From Trichobilharzia szidati (Eukaryota; Platyhelminthes; Trematoda; Strigeidida; Schistosomatidae), in NCBI GenBank assembly GCA_944472155.2, contig OX235273.1:1895204-1959203 (forward strand): 64,000 bases of DNA, written 5' to 3'. Below are positions 34,141 to 45,139 of this stretch, in pieces (within the stretch, counting starts at the first letter, position 1; every line of letters starts with the position of its first letter). The notes below the pieces were generated by a model. The model saw nothing but the letters and a program-made list of their open reading frames with translations, had not been told where the DNA came from and searched no databases. Position numbers and translations under genes: made by a program.

Positions 34141-34689
34141 CTTGATCTTCTCAGTTCTGCTCACTGTATTACATCATCAACTTCTAATCTGACCTCATGT
34201 GCACCAAAAACGTTTGACCTTCTCTTATCCAGTTATGTAACTATTACTAATTGTTTTTTGTTACCACCCCAACAACACAGATGTTAATTAATTTTTTTAA
34301 AGAAACTTCCCTCTAACAAGATATATATATGTCGTAAAACTTTTGACGCCTTGTAAATCGCAACGCCTTATTTCACTATGACACTCTAACAATATGTTTG
34401 CTAGTGGACAAAAGTTTGTTAAAATTGTACACTTTTTATTATATTAAAGAATTCAGGTTGTACGCAGATGACGAGAAGCGACGAAATAAAATGGATCCAG
34501 ATTATTCTGCGCCAATGTTTCTTCTTTCTTTGTTCAAAAAGAACACTGCCAAGAGGATACTTTACACGCTACAATTTCTAATGGAAAAAGACTAATGGAC
34601 CACGAAAAGCACTTCTTATGCGATGAGTTGCATCTAGAACTTCTTATCTATATTTGTGATTTCTTGGTGATAAATCATGCTGTTCATCG

Positions 34690-34900
34690 GTAGAATACTC
34701 CCCAATCACTCCTCACGTTGTTCAGTTTTGATCCCCAGCTGATGCACTGGTAAACATCACTTCAACCCGCAATGTAGCACAGTTAGGCGTGACGTTAGCA
34801 ACCCCACCTCTTAATAAAAAACGGTAAATACCACTGCTACTGAAATTTAGAAGTCCAAGCTCGAAGCTCTTTGTTCCACTTATAACTTACAGGATTAAAA
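34690..34900 (+). repeat. Diverged tRNA-derived SINE
   Basis: tRNA-like start with 'cagttttgatccccagctg' as a weak box B, then the family 1 type body 'gttagcaaccccacctctta', 'ccactgctactgaaattt', 'agctcgaagctctttgttcc'. An old relative of family 1. Confidence 0.55.
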
Positions 34901-35164
34901 TTTAAAGAAACAAATGAAAAAAATCTAAACTATATCGGTTAGTCTCATTTCGGTTCGTGATCTCCTTGAATGAAAACCCCAATAATCCTAATTGACAAGT
35001 CTCATGTTGGACGAATTGTGCGTCAAGGAATATACCTACTTCTACCAACCAGCAAAACAAGTAACCTTAAGATATTCATTCTAATAATATTGATGCACTC
35101 AATTAAGCAGCCCATATACCAAAGTGGGATTGACCAGTTCAGTTCAAATACATCAACAGAACCA

Positions 35165-35380
35165 TCGGTGTTTCAGCGATAGGGCACCGGTCGACCAAAG
35201 ACGTGGTATGGGGTTATAGTCACGGCCGACTCACACCTTTACCTCCCTTAGCCGGTTACAATCCCGGCAAAAAATAAGGTTGGGCATGAGACCAGCAACC
35301 CCACCCCGTAAAACCGCCAATGCTACTGCGGATTCGAAACTAAAGCTTGAGGCCCTACAACAAACATGAATGGGTAATGG
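35165..35380 (+). repeat. Diverged tRNA-derived SINE
   Basis: Starts 'cagcgatagggcaccggtcg', box B-like 'ccggttacaatcccggc', then body 'aaggttgggcatgagacc', 'agcaaccccaccccgtaaaa', 'gctactgcggattcgaaact'. Body clearly family 1; head divergent. Confidence 0.65.
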
Positions 35381-35559
35381 GTGCTCCTGTTGAAGCCTTT
35401 CTGACAAGTAGTCACCTCAGTTACTATTTTGTTCCTTTGCCACCTTCACTCAGCTTGTGATGTTCAATTTTTTATTTGGAAGTATTTTTTGTTTGAGTGA
35501 TATCTGTTGTCTCTTCAGACCTATGAACTACTCAAACGAATGCTAAAAACGCACTTTTG

Positions 35560-36010
35560 AATTCATTTTCATACCTTAGTCCTGATGGGGACTAGAAAAG
35601 ACTTGGGCGTTTAAAAGCTAGACATAAGGTTCATCGCTAAATGATGGGTGATGACTAGCACTGGAATCCAGGATGCTCATTTCGTCCTTTCTGGGACTAG
35701 TTGGCTGGATGTACCTGCATTTCTCAGTGAGTGATGATGTTCCCACCGACGCTCGAACCCAGTGCCCGTAGTTCCAAACGCCAAAGCGTTGTCCACTAGA
35801 CCACTTGGACCACGACAGTCACATGTTGTGCAATGGTTCTTATTAAATATTTAATTCATTTCAAATTTTTCCGTCGAATGACTGGACCTTCCACTATCTA
35901 CTAATTGACTTCTAGTTACATGACCAGATATTGTCGAAGCATCTGCACAAGGGGAGCAAGCACTTCGGTCTGATCAATCGAAGGTAGAATCTAAAGTGAA
36001 TTAAATAAGG
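35560..36010 (-). repeat. Smalpha-like retroposon with hammerhead relic
   Basis: Hammerhead region 35715-35662 on the minus strand: stem I ATCCAG/CTGGAT intact, stem II GTCC/GGAC, GAAA present, but the core CUGAUGA reads CCAACTA, so it should not cleave. A tRNA-like part ('gctcgaacccagtgcccg', box B inverse) lies at 35750-35815. Smalpha is a schistosome SINE-like family with known hammerhead activity. Confidence 0.75.
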
Positions 36011-36349
36011 TTCATGGTCTCAATAAGAACTTTATTACATACGGCAATACACTGAGACATACCTACCTGATGAATATCAAAAGTGGTATACTCTAATAGT
36101 CATACATTTTTCAGAAAGTTTATATGTAACTAAGGCTGAACATCTCCGTCCAGTAGACCAAATATTACTCAATAAGTAATATGTGCATTGATTAGCCCTT
36201 TAGAGGACAGTTTTGCTAGTCAGAGATTTATTCTACTGACTGTTAATGCGGTAGTCAGATGATGAGATAAAGTGAACTTAAGATAGGTGCTATCATGAAT
36301 GTATTATAGAAAAAGCATTAATATGAGAAAAGAGAACACTTGAACTTAC

Positions 36350-36443
36350 AGTATTATACACAAAACGAATAACAGGTGCCATATAGAAATCACGAATCTG
36401 TGAAATAAATTCTAATGTTCTAACTTTAAGGGTTTTACGTACA
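36350..36443 (-). CDS. TRPM channel exon: pre-S1 to start of S1
   Basis: 94-nt exon, phase 2-0, acceptor 'cattttcag', donor GTAAGT at 36349. It encodes VRKTLKVRTLEFISQ and IRDFYMAPVIRFVYNT, matching the TRPM 'FY.aP.v.F...' entry into S1. The last codons, Tyr (36358-36356), Asn (36355-36353) and Thr (36352-36350), lie in S1. The Asn aligns with TRPM8 Asn741 and, as I recall the published numbering, with Asn1388 of the S. mansoni praziquantel-activated TRPM channel. Joins in frame to the exon at 32971. Confidence 0.92.
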
Positions 36444-36879
36444 CTGAAAATGAAGTGAAAAGAGCAAAAGAATTATATCGAAACTACTTAAATTGTTTAT
36501 TGTGATATAATGAGTAGTAAAGATAAGAAAAAACTATATGGTTTTCGGTTGATGCAACTTTCTTATCCTCACGGCTTATTCGAAGGCTCTGTATCATTAC
36601 CCCAGTTAAGTTACGATCAGTAATTAAAGACTACTCCAAATGCCTGTCAAAAAAATAGTGTTTTGAACTATTTGCATTGTAGATGGACAAATGAACTGAC
36701 TATCTGTCTCTCGACTGTTATTCCAATCAACCTCAGCTTCCAGGGGTCGTTGTTTACTATAAATCCAAATAGGTGTGTGCTATTACTTATCGACTATAGG
36801 CGACACAGATGCGGGTGTTATAACCAATTGGGATCGGAAAGGAAAGGCACACCTTCACCACTCTGAGATTAGTTTCCAA

Positions 36880-37240
36880 ATCTTCTGCACTCAGTACAGA
36901 GTACAAGATTCAGATTTTCAGCACCAATGGTAAGTCACTCGCTTTTTCTATATAGGTCAGAATCTTGGCCGGTGTGTTACAGAAAGCATTTCTAACAACC
37001 TACTACAGACTTTTTCCCAATATCTGCCTTCCCCAGCTGCATATTCAAACAAGGATCTTTGAGAGCGAACCAACTAAAAAACCTATTGCTGAGAAAATAT
37101 TCCGGAAATGGAGATGGGTCAAACACATGCCACTGAGAAGGCCATCGACTGACATCACCTGCCAGGCCACCGCTTGAGTGGAACCCAAAGGGGAAAGGGC
37201 ATACTGGGAGTGTGTTACGAGGGTAACATGCAGGAGATCA
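36880..37240 (+). mobile_element. RTE-like retrotransposon fragment
   Basis: 'gtacaagattcagattttca' (N-K-I-R-I-F homologue), 'ctactacagactttttccca', 'gaaatggagatgggtcaaac' and 'cgcttgagtggaacccaaag' follow the order of the RTE post-RT region and coding tail. No AAT tail. It lies in the intron between the exons at 37612 and 36443. Confidence 0.7.
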
Positions 37241-37289
37241 TGCATATATATATCGCATTTACAGAAGTCAGTATTGATAGGACATTGGA

Positions 37290-37450
37290 TCCAATCCCTG
37301 TGGCTGAGTGGTCAACAAGCTAGCGTTCGAACCCTCGTGATGTTATGCGTGCATACTGCCGAAGAATCCCAAACAAGGATGAAACAGACGTTTCGAACTA
37401 ACTGGTTTCCGATGGTGCTATCACTGAAGTCAGTTAGTCATTAATCGTGA
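37290..37450 (+). repeat. Half of a family A hammerhead repeat
   Basis: 'gtggctgagtggtcaacaag' and 'gttcgaaccctcgtgatg' are the tRNA-like part. The ribozyme relic at 37350-37395 has TACTG-CCGAAGA, then 'atcccaaacaaggatgaaac'. Core position U4 is changed and the 3' side of stem I is lost. Confidence 0.6.
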
Positions 37451-37611
37451 AAACAACTCAGATTTATGGACAATGTACACAGATTTGAAAAATCAAAAGA
37501 GAAATGTCTGTTTGAAATGGTTTTCATAGGGCGTTAACTGTGTTTCTAAAGTTGACTGGTACTACAAAGTAAAGTACAAATATCAAATTCATTAATTACT
37601 TGTTAACTTAC

Positions 37612-37697
37612 CCTTTTTTACCAGCATCTTCTACATTTGTATATGTTGAAATATGATCATGTGCAGATGCATGATGTTCAGAAGCAGCAACGGATTC
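37612..37697 (-). CDS. TRPM channel exon: His/Ala-rich loop before S1
   Basis: 86-nt exon, phase 0-2, acceptor 'ctgacctctag', donor GTAAGT at 37611. Encodes ESVAASEHHASAHDHISTYT then NVEDAGKK. It falls between the hydrophobic pre-S1 segment and the S1 lead-in, where other TRPMs have a variable charged insert. Its four His and several acidic residues are seen directly; whether they bind metal is unknown. Joins 39806 and 36443 in frame. Confidence 0.85.
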
Positions 37698-37812
37698 CTA
37701 GAGGTCAGTGAAAAATACACTTTGTTATATTCAATTAAATAAACATAAAGAAGACATGAACATAACCTACGGAAGTGAACAGTCCCTAAGATGAATACAC
37801 TTTTCTGAATAT

Positions 37813-37986
37813 AGCCTGATTCCACACCGTATTATTGGTACAAGTATGGAGTTTTCATCATGGGATATTAGTAGTCCAAATTTTGTAGGCCGACCCATTG
37901 ATATCAGGTGTGTGTCGGCAGGGGATCGAATCCCGGGCCATGTGCGTGGTCGGCGAGATTCCTATCCGCTGTGCCACCGACGCACT
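37813..37986 (-). repeat. tRNA-derived SINE family 2
   Basis: Head at 37986-37910 (box A-like 'ggcacagcggataggaat', box B 'gattcgatccc' type), body 'cctgattccacaccgtatta', 'tggtacaagtatggag', 'gtaggccgacccattgata'. Best copy of this family in the window. Confidence 0.8.
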
Positions 37987-38329
37987 ACCCTAATAACTTG
38001 TAGATCAGCTTAATGATACTGATGTTGTTATGTTCTTTAAACTGTATAGTTTAATGGCTAAGCTTTCATTATCCTTCTAGACACCATATCTAGTGCTAAC
38101 GTCAGAATGGAGAAGCATACAGTAACACCACTATGACAATACATATTACTTACGCTATCTTTACTAGTACAGACATGTCAATAATTCACTACTAAACACG
38201 ATTATCGGTGAGTTGATGTCTCAGCGATACCAGTAAGTCAATCAACAGTTGAATATGAGGGTTAGCCGCAGTTACATTTTTCAAAGCGAAATTATTGATA
38301 CCACAATCCATGATCTGTTTGATGCCATA

Positions 38330-38700
38330 AATAGAAATATTGCAGTGTTAGACGGTTGGAGGCAATCGGCCATAGGAAGCCTTACACCTAGGTTTCGTGC
38401 TAGTCGGCACTCACCAGTCAGCAAGGCGTATCTGCAACCTCGAAGGAGCCCTTCTGAGATTCGTACCCACGTCACCCAATACGGTAGTCACAGACATTAC
38501 CAATGAGCCATTCGGGCTCGTGATTGACCTCCTGTAGGGCTGCCTGCAACCATCTTTTATTATCAAATCAATGTGCACCGTGATAGCGAGCTCCCTAGAA
38601 TGGTGGCCACATTGCAAAGTTGACTGATAGAATTCAGTCTGCATCAAAGAAAAGACTAGACACATCACACTAGTTACTAGTGTTCAATTAAAATATTGCA
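38330..38700 (-). repeat. Family B hammerhead-SINE, inactive
   Basis: Minus strand: near-palindrome 'acactagttactagtgt' (38665-38684), 5' region, a tRNA-like part, then CTTGCTGACTGGTGAGTGCC with three to four extra bases in the core, GCACGAAACCTAGG, and GTG where GTC is needed. Stem II and III survive; the core does not. Confidence 0.7.
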
Positions 38701-38899
38701 GTGTGCTATATGCTGATCTAGTTCCTCGAGTTGGATCGAAATGGGTACAGAACCAGTGGAAATGCAGCCTGGTGTTTTAATCAACTTAATCTAGTTGTCA
38801 TGCTCTACTTGTTGCCATGAGTAGTTTTCAACTACTTAGTTCACTTCAGTAGTATATAACATCGGACTAATCGATCTAAGAGTGTATGGCTTCTGAAAA

Positions 38900-39800
38900 C
38901 AGTCAATTAAAATCAATATGGCTTAGACAGATCGATTATTTCTCATACACCTGATAAATTCTATGTGCTTATTTTGTTTTAAAGAAGTTCTTTTTCCATG
39001 AAAGACACCGTGGAAAGTATCAGAACGAACAATTCATTGTAACATTTGTTTGGTGGTGATGGTTACTACAGGGTCCAGAATGAGCTTTCAACTCACTTAA
39101 AATTCTTTACGGCAATGGACCTTCACCTTGGTGCACACGAGACTTGTGACATACAGAATTGACTCAAAAGTGTAGCTCTATCCACCAGACTGCCTAAATA
39201 GATTGATTCAAGTATAGTTAATGCACCATGATGTATTCTGGTGATTTGAAGTCAGCACACAAGAATTACTGTACATCTATAAGTGAATAATTTCATCAAT
39301 ACACGTCTTCTCTCGAAAGTGAAGACCTGAAGGTGGTTCAAGAATGGATAAATGACAAGAAAATGTATCAGAAAGTCCACCACCAACATGTTTTTAGGAG
39401 GACATCGGGATGCATTGAACATCACTTCAAGAAGACCTTCAAGACATTACATGCTGGGTCACCGAAAGGAAACCAAATGAGAAGAAGTATAAAGATCAAC
39501 CTTATTCAAAACGCTTAACTTTTATAGATCGCGCATACAAGAACCACTGAGGTGAAGCGGAGTTTGAACTGTCTGGCAGCCAAGAAATTCAGCAGAACAT
39601 GAAGACTGATGATATGATTTTAGAATAAAAACAATGCTATTAAACAAACTCGTTCACACAAGATCTGATTCAGTACATGAAGAAAGGTGTCTTTATAAAA
39701 TCTTTCTCTTAGTACGTCGATTACATTATGAAAATAAGAGGTGAGAAGATAAGAATATAAAAATTTGGAGGTATTTCATTAGCGATATAGAATTCATTTG
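38900..39800. other. Intron-like DNA, nothing firm
   Basis: A 61-codon plus-strand open stretch at 39333-39518 is Lys/His-rich and may be an old mobile-element piece. No motif recognised and no splice context for the TRPM gene. Confidence 0.3.
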
Positions 39801-39805
39801 CTTAC

Positions 39806-39901
39806 CTCTCCTTCAACTGTATGACCAGATTTTGGTTTGGATAGGATGATTTTCGGGATTAGAAATGGTAATGTCAAACCACAAACGATTCCCAGAAAAT
39901 A
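39806..39901 (-). CDS. TRPM channel exon: hydrophobic pre-S1 segment
   Basis: 96-nt exon, phase 0-0, acceptor AG at 39903-39902 (weak pyrimidine tract), donor GTAAGC at 39805. Encodes YFLGIVCGLTLPFLIPKIIL then SKPKSGHTVEGE. It corresponds to the TRPM stretch after the 'W.G.L' motif (in TRPM3 LKVILGILLPPSIL). Follows the exon ending at 44678 and precedes 37697 in frame. Confidence 0.87.
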
Positions 39902-40049
39902 CTATACAATATCAAGAGAAAAAGGATAAAATATAAAAGCAGTTATTGAACAATACATAAATGAAAACCAATATGAACAATACTGAGATGTATTGAAATA
40001 AGAAATCATGAGAACTGTACCATTATTCGGTTCCTGAAAGGCATGCTTT

Positions 40050-40275
40050 TTCTTTCACGTTCCCCAGTGGAACATAAGGCTCCAAGCTAGTGGCTTGAAG
40101 TTTTTGTAGCAGTGTTTATTTTACAGGATCGGGTTGCTAGCCTGATGCCCAACCTTTCCTCATCACCAGCATTATTTCTGGCTTAGCGAGGTAAAGGAGT
40201 GCGTCGGCCGGGGATCGAACCCATGACCATGTGCATGGTCGGCGAGCGTCCTAACAGCTATACCACCGACGCACG
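40050..40275 (-). repeat. tRNA-derived SINE family 1
   Basis: Complete copy in a TRPM intron; head 40275-40200 with box B 'ggttcgatccc' and body hairpin 'caagctagtggcttg'. Confidence 0.85.
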
Positions 40276-40959
40276 ACATTGGAAATAGGGGACATTTATT
40301 CCCAAATATAAATTTAAAACAAGCAACAAATGGTAATAAAACAGGATTTTTGATGAATTGATCAAACTTTAGTAGAACTTCTCTGATGAATACTCTCCAT
40401 ACAGTCCTACTTGTACTATAAGAAACATATAAGCAGATATGTGACTAATAAATGAGCCCCAATAACCGAATAATGACGAAACAAGAGGTGAAAATGTTTT
40501 GCAAATCGAATTCAGCCTACAAAATACACTTACTGTAAGGCATTGCATTTATCAAATGTGTACAGGCAGTTATCATGAATGATTTTAAGTCATTCCTCAT
40601 TAGAATCTGGTGATTATAAATGGCTGAACATACTTTCACTTATCTGAAGTTAAACAGAGACGTATTCAGAATAACTCAACTCATGCATGAGAATCGTTTC
40701 AAGAGTTCTTTTAACTAGGGGAGTCACTGAAAACAACCATTTAAAAGATGAAAGCAATACACATTCATGGTATAATGAGGAGTGCAGCTTATGAGAGCTC
40801 AATAGGTGATAATTTGATCACTGTGTTACTGCGCTAATAATGGTCAATGTCGTCAACCTTTTCTACAAAGTGGATGGAAGCCCCATCAATGTCTATGACA
40901 GTAAGAATGAAAATAAACCTAGCAGAATAACAAACACTATGGGATGAATTAAACTAATT

Positions 40960-41110
40960 TCATTTTGTTTACTTTGAAGTCTCGAAAATCCTATCTCTGG
41001 ACATAACATCGTTATTCACAAATGTACCTCTAATAGAAACAGTTAATTATAATTGCCATTCAACGAAATATCGCGTTTCTCTCAAAGAAGAAAAATGAAG
41101 AGATATCATA
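40960..41110 (+). mobile_element. Penelope-like reverse transcriptase relic
   Basis: Reads SLDITSLFTNVPLIETVN, the motif A region of Penelope-type reverse transcriptases ('SfDv.SLFTnVP'). Continues as NCHSTKYRVSLKEEK. A diverged sister of this piece is at 59590-59700. No further RT motifs follow. Confidence 0.75.
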
Positions 41111-41186
41111 TTGATGGATTGGTTTCCACTTCAGGTCGTATAGAAGGAATTGTGTCACACAATCTATTGTCAATTAATATTCTCAA

Positions 41187-41625
41187 GTATTGGTTTTGTA
41201 GGGATTTTGTTTGATTGCATCGAGGATTTCATCATGAGCTGACATCAGTTAGTGAACCATTGGAAAACCTGAGAGTACTGGACAGCTGTTCCGTCCTAGT
41301 TTGGGACTCTCCATCAGTATGCACCCATCGGGATTCGAACCCAAGACCTGGTTACAAGACGAGCTCGTAGACCATTGAGCCACTGGGACCCGATCCAATG
41401 ATCCTTGAATTCTAACTTCTGCCAATTCACGACATAGCGTGACCATTTCGCAATGTCTTCTTCGGTGCGTTTCTGCTTCATCTTCAACCTGCTGTACTCT
41501 ACCCTAATCGGTGGTGCGTACTGATGATGAGTACCTAACTAGGATGAAACAGCTGTCCAGTACTCCCAGGCCTTCCGTCGTTCTCTAACTGATGTCAGCT
41601 CATGATGAAATCCTCCATGCTATTA
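41187..41625. repeat. Full foldback element with hammerhead relics in both arms (family A)
   Basis: Best full copy. The left end 'tctcaagtattggttttgta' / 'ggatttcatcatgagctgac' is mirrored at the right by 'gatgtcagctcatgatgaaa'. The left arm carries a minus-strand tRNA-like head (about 41400-41330) and a hammerhead relic (TACTG, ATGGAGA, GTCC/GGAC). The right arm carries a plus-strand relic at 41525-41571 (TACTG, ATGATGA, GTACC, GGATGAAAC, CAGCTGTC, CAGTA). The centre is not repeated. Confidence 0.75.
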
Positions 41626-41839
41626 ATATTGTGTTTGCAGATCGTGGACGAAGAGAAATGATCATGGAATAAACTCCACTGAAAATTCTGTACATCATAT
41701 AAACACTGTTTACAATAAAGCTGTTATTATTATGTGTGGATTACGACCTTATTAACACGTACATGTAAAAGTACAAACTGTCATTAGCATAATAAATCAT
41801 AATAAAAGTTTAAGAAAATAAGAGAAATTAATAATCATT

Positions 41840-42130
41840 TTCAAGAGTCGATTTGTAAAGATTTGATTTGTATCGCGAGTTAGACCACAGATTGAAACCA
41901 ATTAAAGAACCATAGAAAACCAGATGGGACTACTGGGCAACTGTCTCATCCTAGTTTGGCACTCATTGGTAGTACGCATCCGCTGGGTATCCAAAAGACG
42001 ACCTGCTGATCACAAGGCAAGTTTGTAAACCCTCCAACAATCGGAAACCGACACAATGGTCCATGAATTCTAACTCTTACCTGGTGGTCTCGCTAAAAAT
42101 CCCGAATTGGTAGAAGATAGAAACTATCGG
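41840..42130 (-). repeat. Half foldback element, decayed
   Basis: Left terminus 'ttttcaagagtcgatttgta', then a minus-oriented relic ('gtttggcactcattgg') and tRNA-like part with damaged box B. Right arm missing. 42130-42500 shows nothing else. Confidence 0.6.
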
Positions 42131-42499
42131 TAGGGCTAGTGGGGTTTCATTAAACCACCTCATACAAGAAACTAACGAGAATTATCTTGTCAAATTCTGA
42201 GCATCTTCAGTATACACCACTCTCTCCATGCATCTTAACAGGTATGTGGAACTAGAAGTAACAATAGAAGACTTTATGCTCGGACAACTAAGTATAAAAA
42301 TTGCATCATATCTTATTTAAAACAAATTTTATGTGGTAAGTCATGAAACTACTAATTTACTGAGAAACACTAAGTAAACGATATTTTTTATTCTCTCCTT
42401 CATTAATACACTGTTGTTAATATTTTCGCTTAAATTTTAATTTTATGTTCATACCCTTTTGAACAACATTATCAGCGCAAATGCCCTGTTTAAATATGT

Positions 42500-42605
42500 C
42501 ACCTTGTATTACGTAGGGAGAAAATTAGCTACAATATGGTGCTGAAGATTCCACATTGTATCGCATGTACTGTTTAGAATAAAGCCTCTGACATGATATT
42601 CAGAC
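42500..42605 (+). mobile_element. Non-LTR retrotransposon extreme 3' end
   Basis: 'tgctgaagattccacattgt', 'cgcatgtactgtttagaata' + 'aagcc' matches the 3' ends at 53105-53150 and 55175-55220. Only the tail remains. Confidence 0.6.
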
Positions 42606-42819
42606 TCAGTGTAGGATGAAACCAGCCATCGGTCAAGACTGTAGTCGGGGAAAAATTACATGGGACATTAGGAAAATGACAGATCACTACATCGCTTTCA
42701 AAACATTCCAATAGTATCATCCATTATACATTAGATGCTCTTTTTCTCCTGGTTTTCTGCTGCTCTTTAAGTTCTGTTAATATATGTGTAAAACTGGGCA
42801 CTGTGGTAGTAAGTAATTC

Positions 42820-44050
42820 CATATTAGTTTATTAGATATATCACACAGTGTGAAACAGTATTATTTACTGGATGACGTTTCGAACAAAATTTATTGTTCA
42901 TAATCATATCAATTGCAATCACACGACTTTGACACTTGAGTTTTATATATTTTTTGTTCTCTCCTATTTGTCGTAAAGGGTAGTAGAATTTTCCACATGC
43001 CTAAGTTGGCGGGTTTTGAATCATTCCTACTGCACGTATTTTCAGTTGATTAGATAAACAAAGCTCCCCTTATCAATCTCCCCCTCCACCCTGTGACATT
43101 AGATTTCAAAACTGTCATCTTATCTCCTCCTATTTCAGAGTTGTGTGTAATTGCATGCAGTGAGTCCCATGGCTGAACTATTTTCCAGATTTCTTATCTT
43201 ATTCGGGTCAACCAATCTAGATTTTGCTAGGTTTTCGTGCTCGGGTAGTCTGACTGACTGACCCTGTTCCACTAGTTTGACCTATGCATTTGACCTGACA
43301 GTTATTGTAGGGTATTAAATAAACTGAATTGTTTTGTTTTAAAGGCTCTACAGGATCCTTTAACCAACAAAGCTTGTTTCTAATTGAGTTTGTGGGTCTG
43401 ATTGCTACTTTTATTCCTGTTCTGTTAAGAATTCTGCGTTAGGTTTCCGAGGTTCCTTCCTTGTATGGAATTACTACTGATGATTTAGATTCCTTATTAT
43501 TGGTATTGTCTTGCGCATATTTGACATGCATGTCGTCATTAACATTGTTATTATTATTATTATCACTATCACTACTAACATTATTTATTTTATTTTTACA
43601 TTTCCCTACATACTTCCTGATTAATTTATCAGGGTAATTATTAAGTTTCAAAGCTTCTCTTATATGCCTCATCTCCTGTCTTAGATTTTCCTTGGTACTA
43701 CTTAGTTTTTGTGCTCTATTACCTAAACACTTCACCACTCCTAATTTTACTGGCATAGAGTGAGATGTTCGGAAATCTAAATATCTGTTTGAATAATTAG
43801 TTTCGGTAATAAAAGCTTCGAGTCAACTGCCAACACGTGTAATACGGATGATTCAACACCTGTCCAGTCGGACATGTGGATATTCTACTACTCCTACGAC
43901 AAATAGGAGAGAACAAAGAAAACTATAAAGCTCAATTTCTGAAGTGGTGCGATTATAATTGATATGATTATGAACGATAATGGACTGTGTTCGAAACTTT
44001 TTCATCCAGTAAATAATACAGTTTCACACTAATATGGAGCTCCTTAAGCT
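42820..44050 (-). mobile_element. Penelope-like element between inverted arms
   Basis: Left arm 42820-43010 and right arm 43868-44050 are inverted copies ('actggatgacgtttcgaac', 'ttcataatcatatcaatt', 'ttctctcctatttgtcgta'). The minus-strand ORF 43756-43439 between them reads REALKLNNYPDKLIRKYVGK and SSVVIPYKEGTSE. The second matches the 'PYi.g.se' segment between RT and GIY-YIG in Penelope-like ORFs. RT and nuclease proper are absent, so this is a deletion derivative. Confidence 0.75.
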
Positions 44051-44339
44051 CCTTTGAGTGTTTAAACTTCCTTCGCATATCTCTTCCTCAGCGGTTTCTC
44101 AGCTGATGCATAAATCGTCACTGATCTTCAGGAGACGCGATTCTACGTACTATTTATATATGTTTATAAGTAGCACATGGCATGATAGCACCGTAGTCAG
44201 GCGTTTCAAAACGTAGCATGAATTTTAAATCTAAAATGTACAAATATTAGTGACAACCAAAGAAGACGCATCATGATGACTGAGTGCCCGACACCTAAAG
44301 CTGTCCTCAAGGGCATAAAACTAAACCTCAGGACATTAA

Positions 44340-44530
44340 ATTTTGGTTGACACAGCCGGTAGATGACGGAAGGAGCCTCCTTTTGAAATGTTTGTTATGT
44401 TTGTTGATTGTCTGTTGGTAGTGGAACCCAAGGTGTGCATTTCACCTAATTTGGGACTCACTGACAAGATGTACCTGCATCCGTCGTGGCTGATGATGTA
44501 TTCACTGAGATTTGAACGCTTATTGGTCAG
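44340..44530 (-). repeat. Smalpha-like element, decayed
   Basis: Minus strand: GTACATCTTG, TCAGTGA, GTCCCAAATTAGGTGAAATG. The core and stem II closure are altered. It lies between TRPM exons in intron sequence. Confidence 0.6.
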
Positions 44531-44677
44531 CGGAGAGACAACAAGAGCATTCCTGTTCAATATATTTACTCTACAGGAAATATAAATTAAAATAAATAAA
44601 TAATATTTTCCTAACTCTGCTCATCAGAATGGAACAAAATTCAGGGTAGTAACTTCTACAAATCAAAATGAAATTAC

Positions 44678-44903
44678 CCGAAATACACTATTCTTTGTTG
44701 ACAGATTACCACTCCATGTATTGGTAAGAAAATCTTGACAGCATGGATGTGCCATAAATTTAATACTTTGCCCTTCAGCAGCTAATTTAATCACTGAACT
44801 ACGACCATAATAGATTAATTCATGATTAATGATCAACTGTGTACGATGTTCATCCTCTCGATAACATTCATTCAATACACCTTCTGCACGTTCTTGGAAA
44901 TTC
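44678..44903 (-). CDS. TRPM channel exon: pre-S1 TRPM homology region
   Basis: 226-nt exon, phase 2-0; acceptor 'tttgttgaatag', donor GTAATT at 44677. Encodes NFQERAEGVLNECYREDEHR, then LAAEGQSIKFMAHPCCQDFL and TNTWSGNLSTKNSVFR. TRPM hallmarks 'A..vl..Cy..De..t', 'S....LA.......F.aH.c.Q..Lt..W.G.Ls' are all present in order (TRPM7: FIAHTCSQMLLTDMWMGRL). Cytoplasmic, joining the MHR region to the channel. With 48831-48931 and 53255-53367 it gives a continuous TRPM match. Confidence 0.95.
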
Positions 44904-45139
44904 CTATTCAACAAAAGAAAAAATAAGGTGGAACGTTCAGATTTTAAGATTCATTGGATGTTTTTGTAGGCTACGGGAATAAAATAGGTTATTTACTAGA
45001 ATCAGAAAAGAAGACCCCATTTTACAAACTGAATTACACTATTCGCAAAAACAGTCAATGAGGAGACCTTCTTTTTTACTGAATTCAAAGTTACCCAGGT
45101 TATCTGGTTAGTCAAATAACCTTTGAAAGCATATTAATA

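Noticed and set aside
35662..35715. Active Smalpha hammerhead
   Set aside because: Stems are intact but three conserved core positions are changed (CCAACTA).
39333..39518. Protein-coding gene on the plus strand
   Set aside because: Short, lacks motifs and splice context; possibly mobile-element debris, not supported as a gene.
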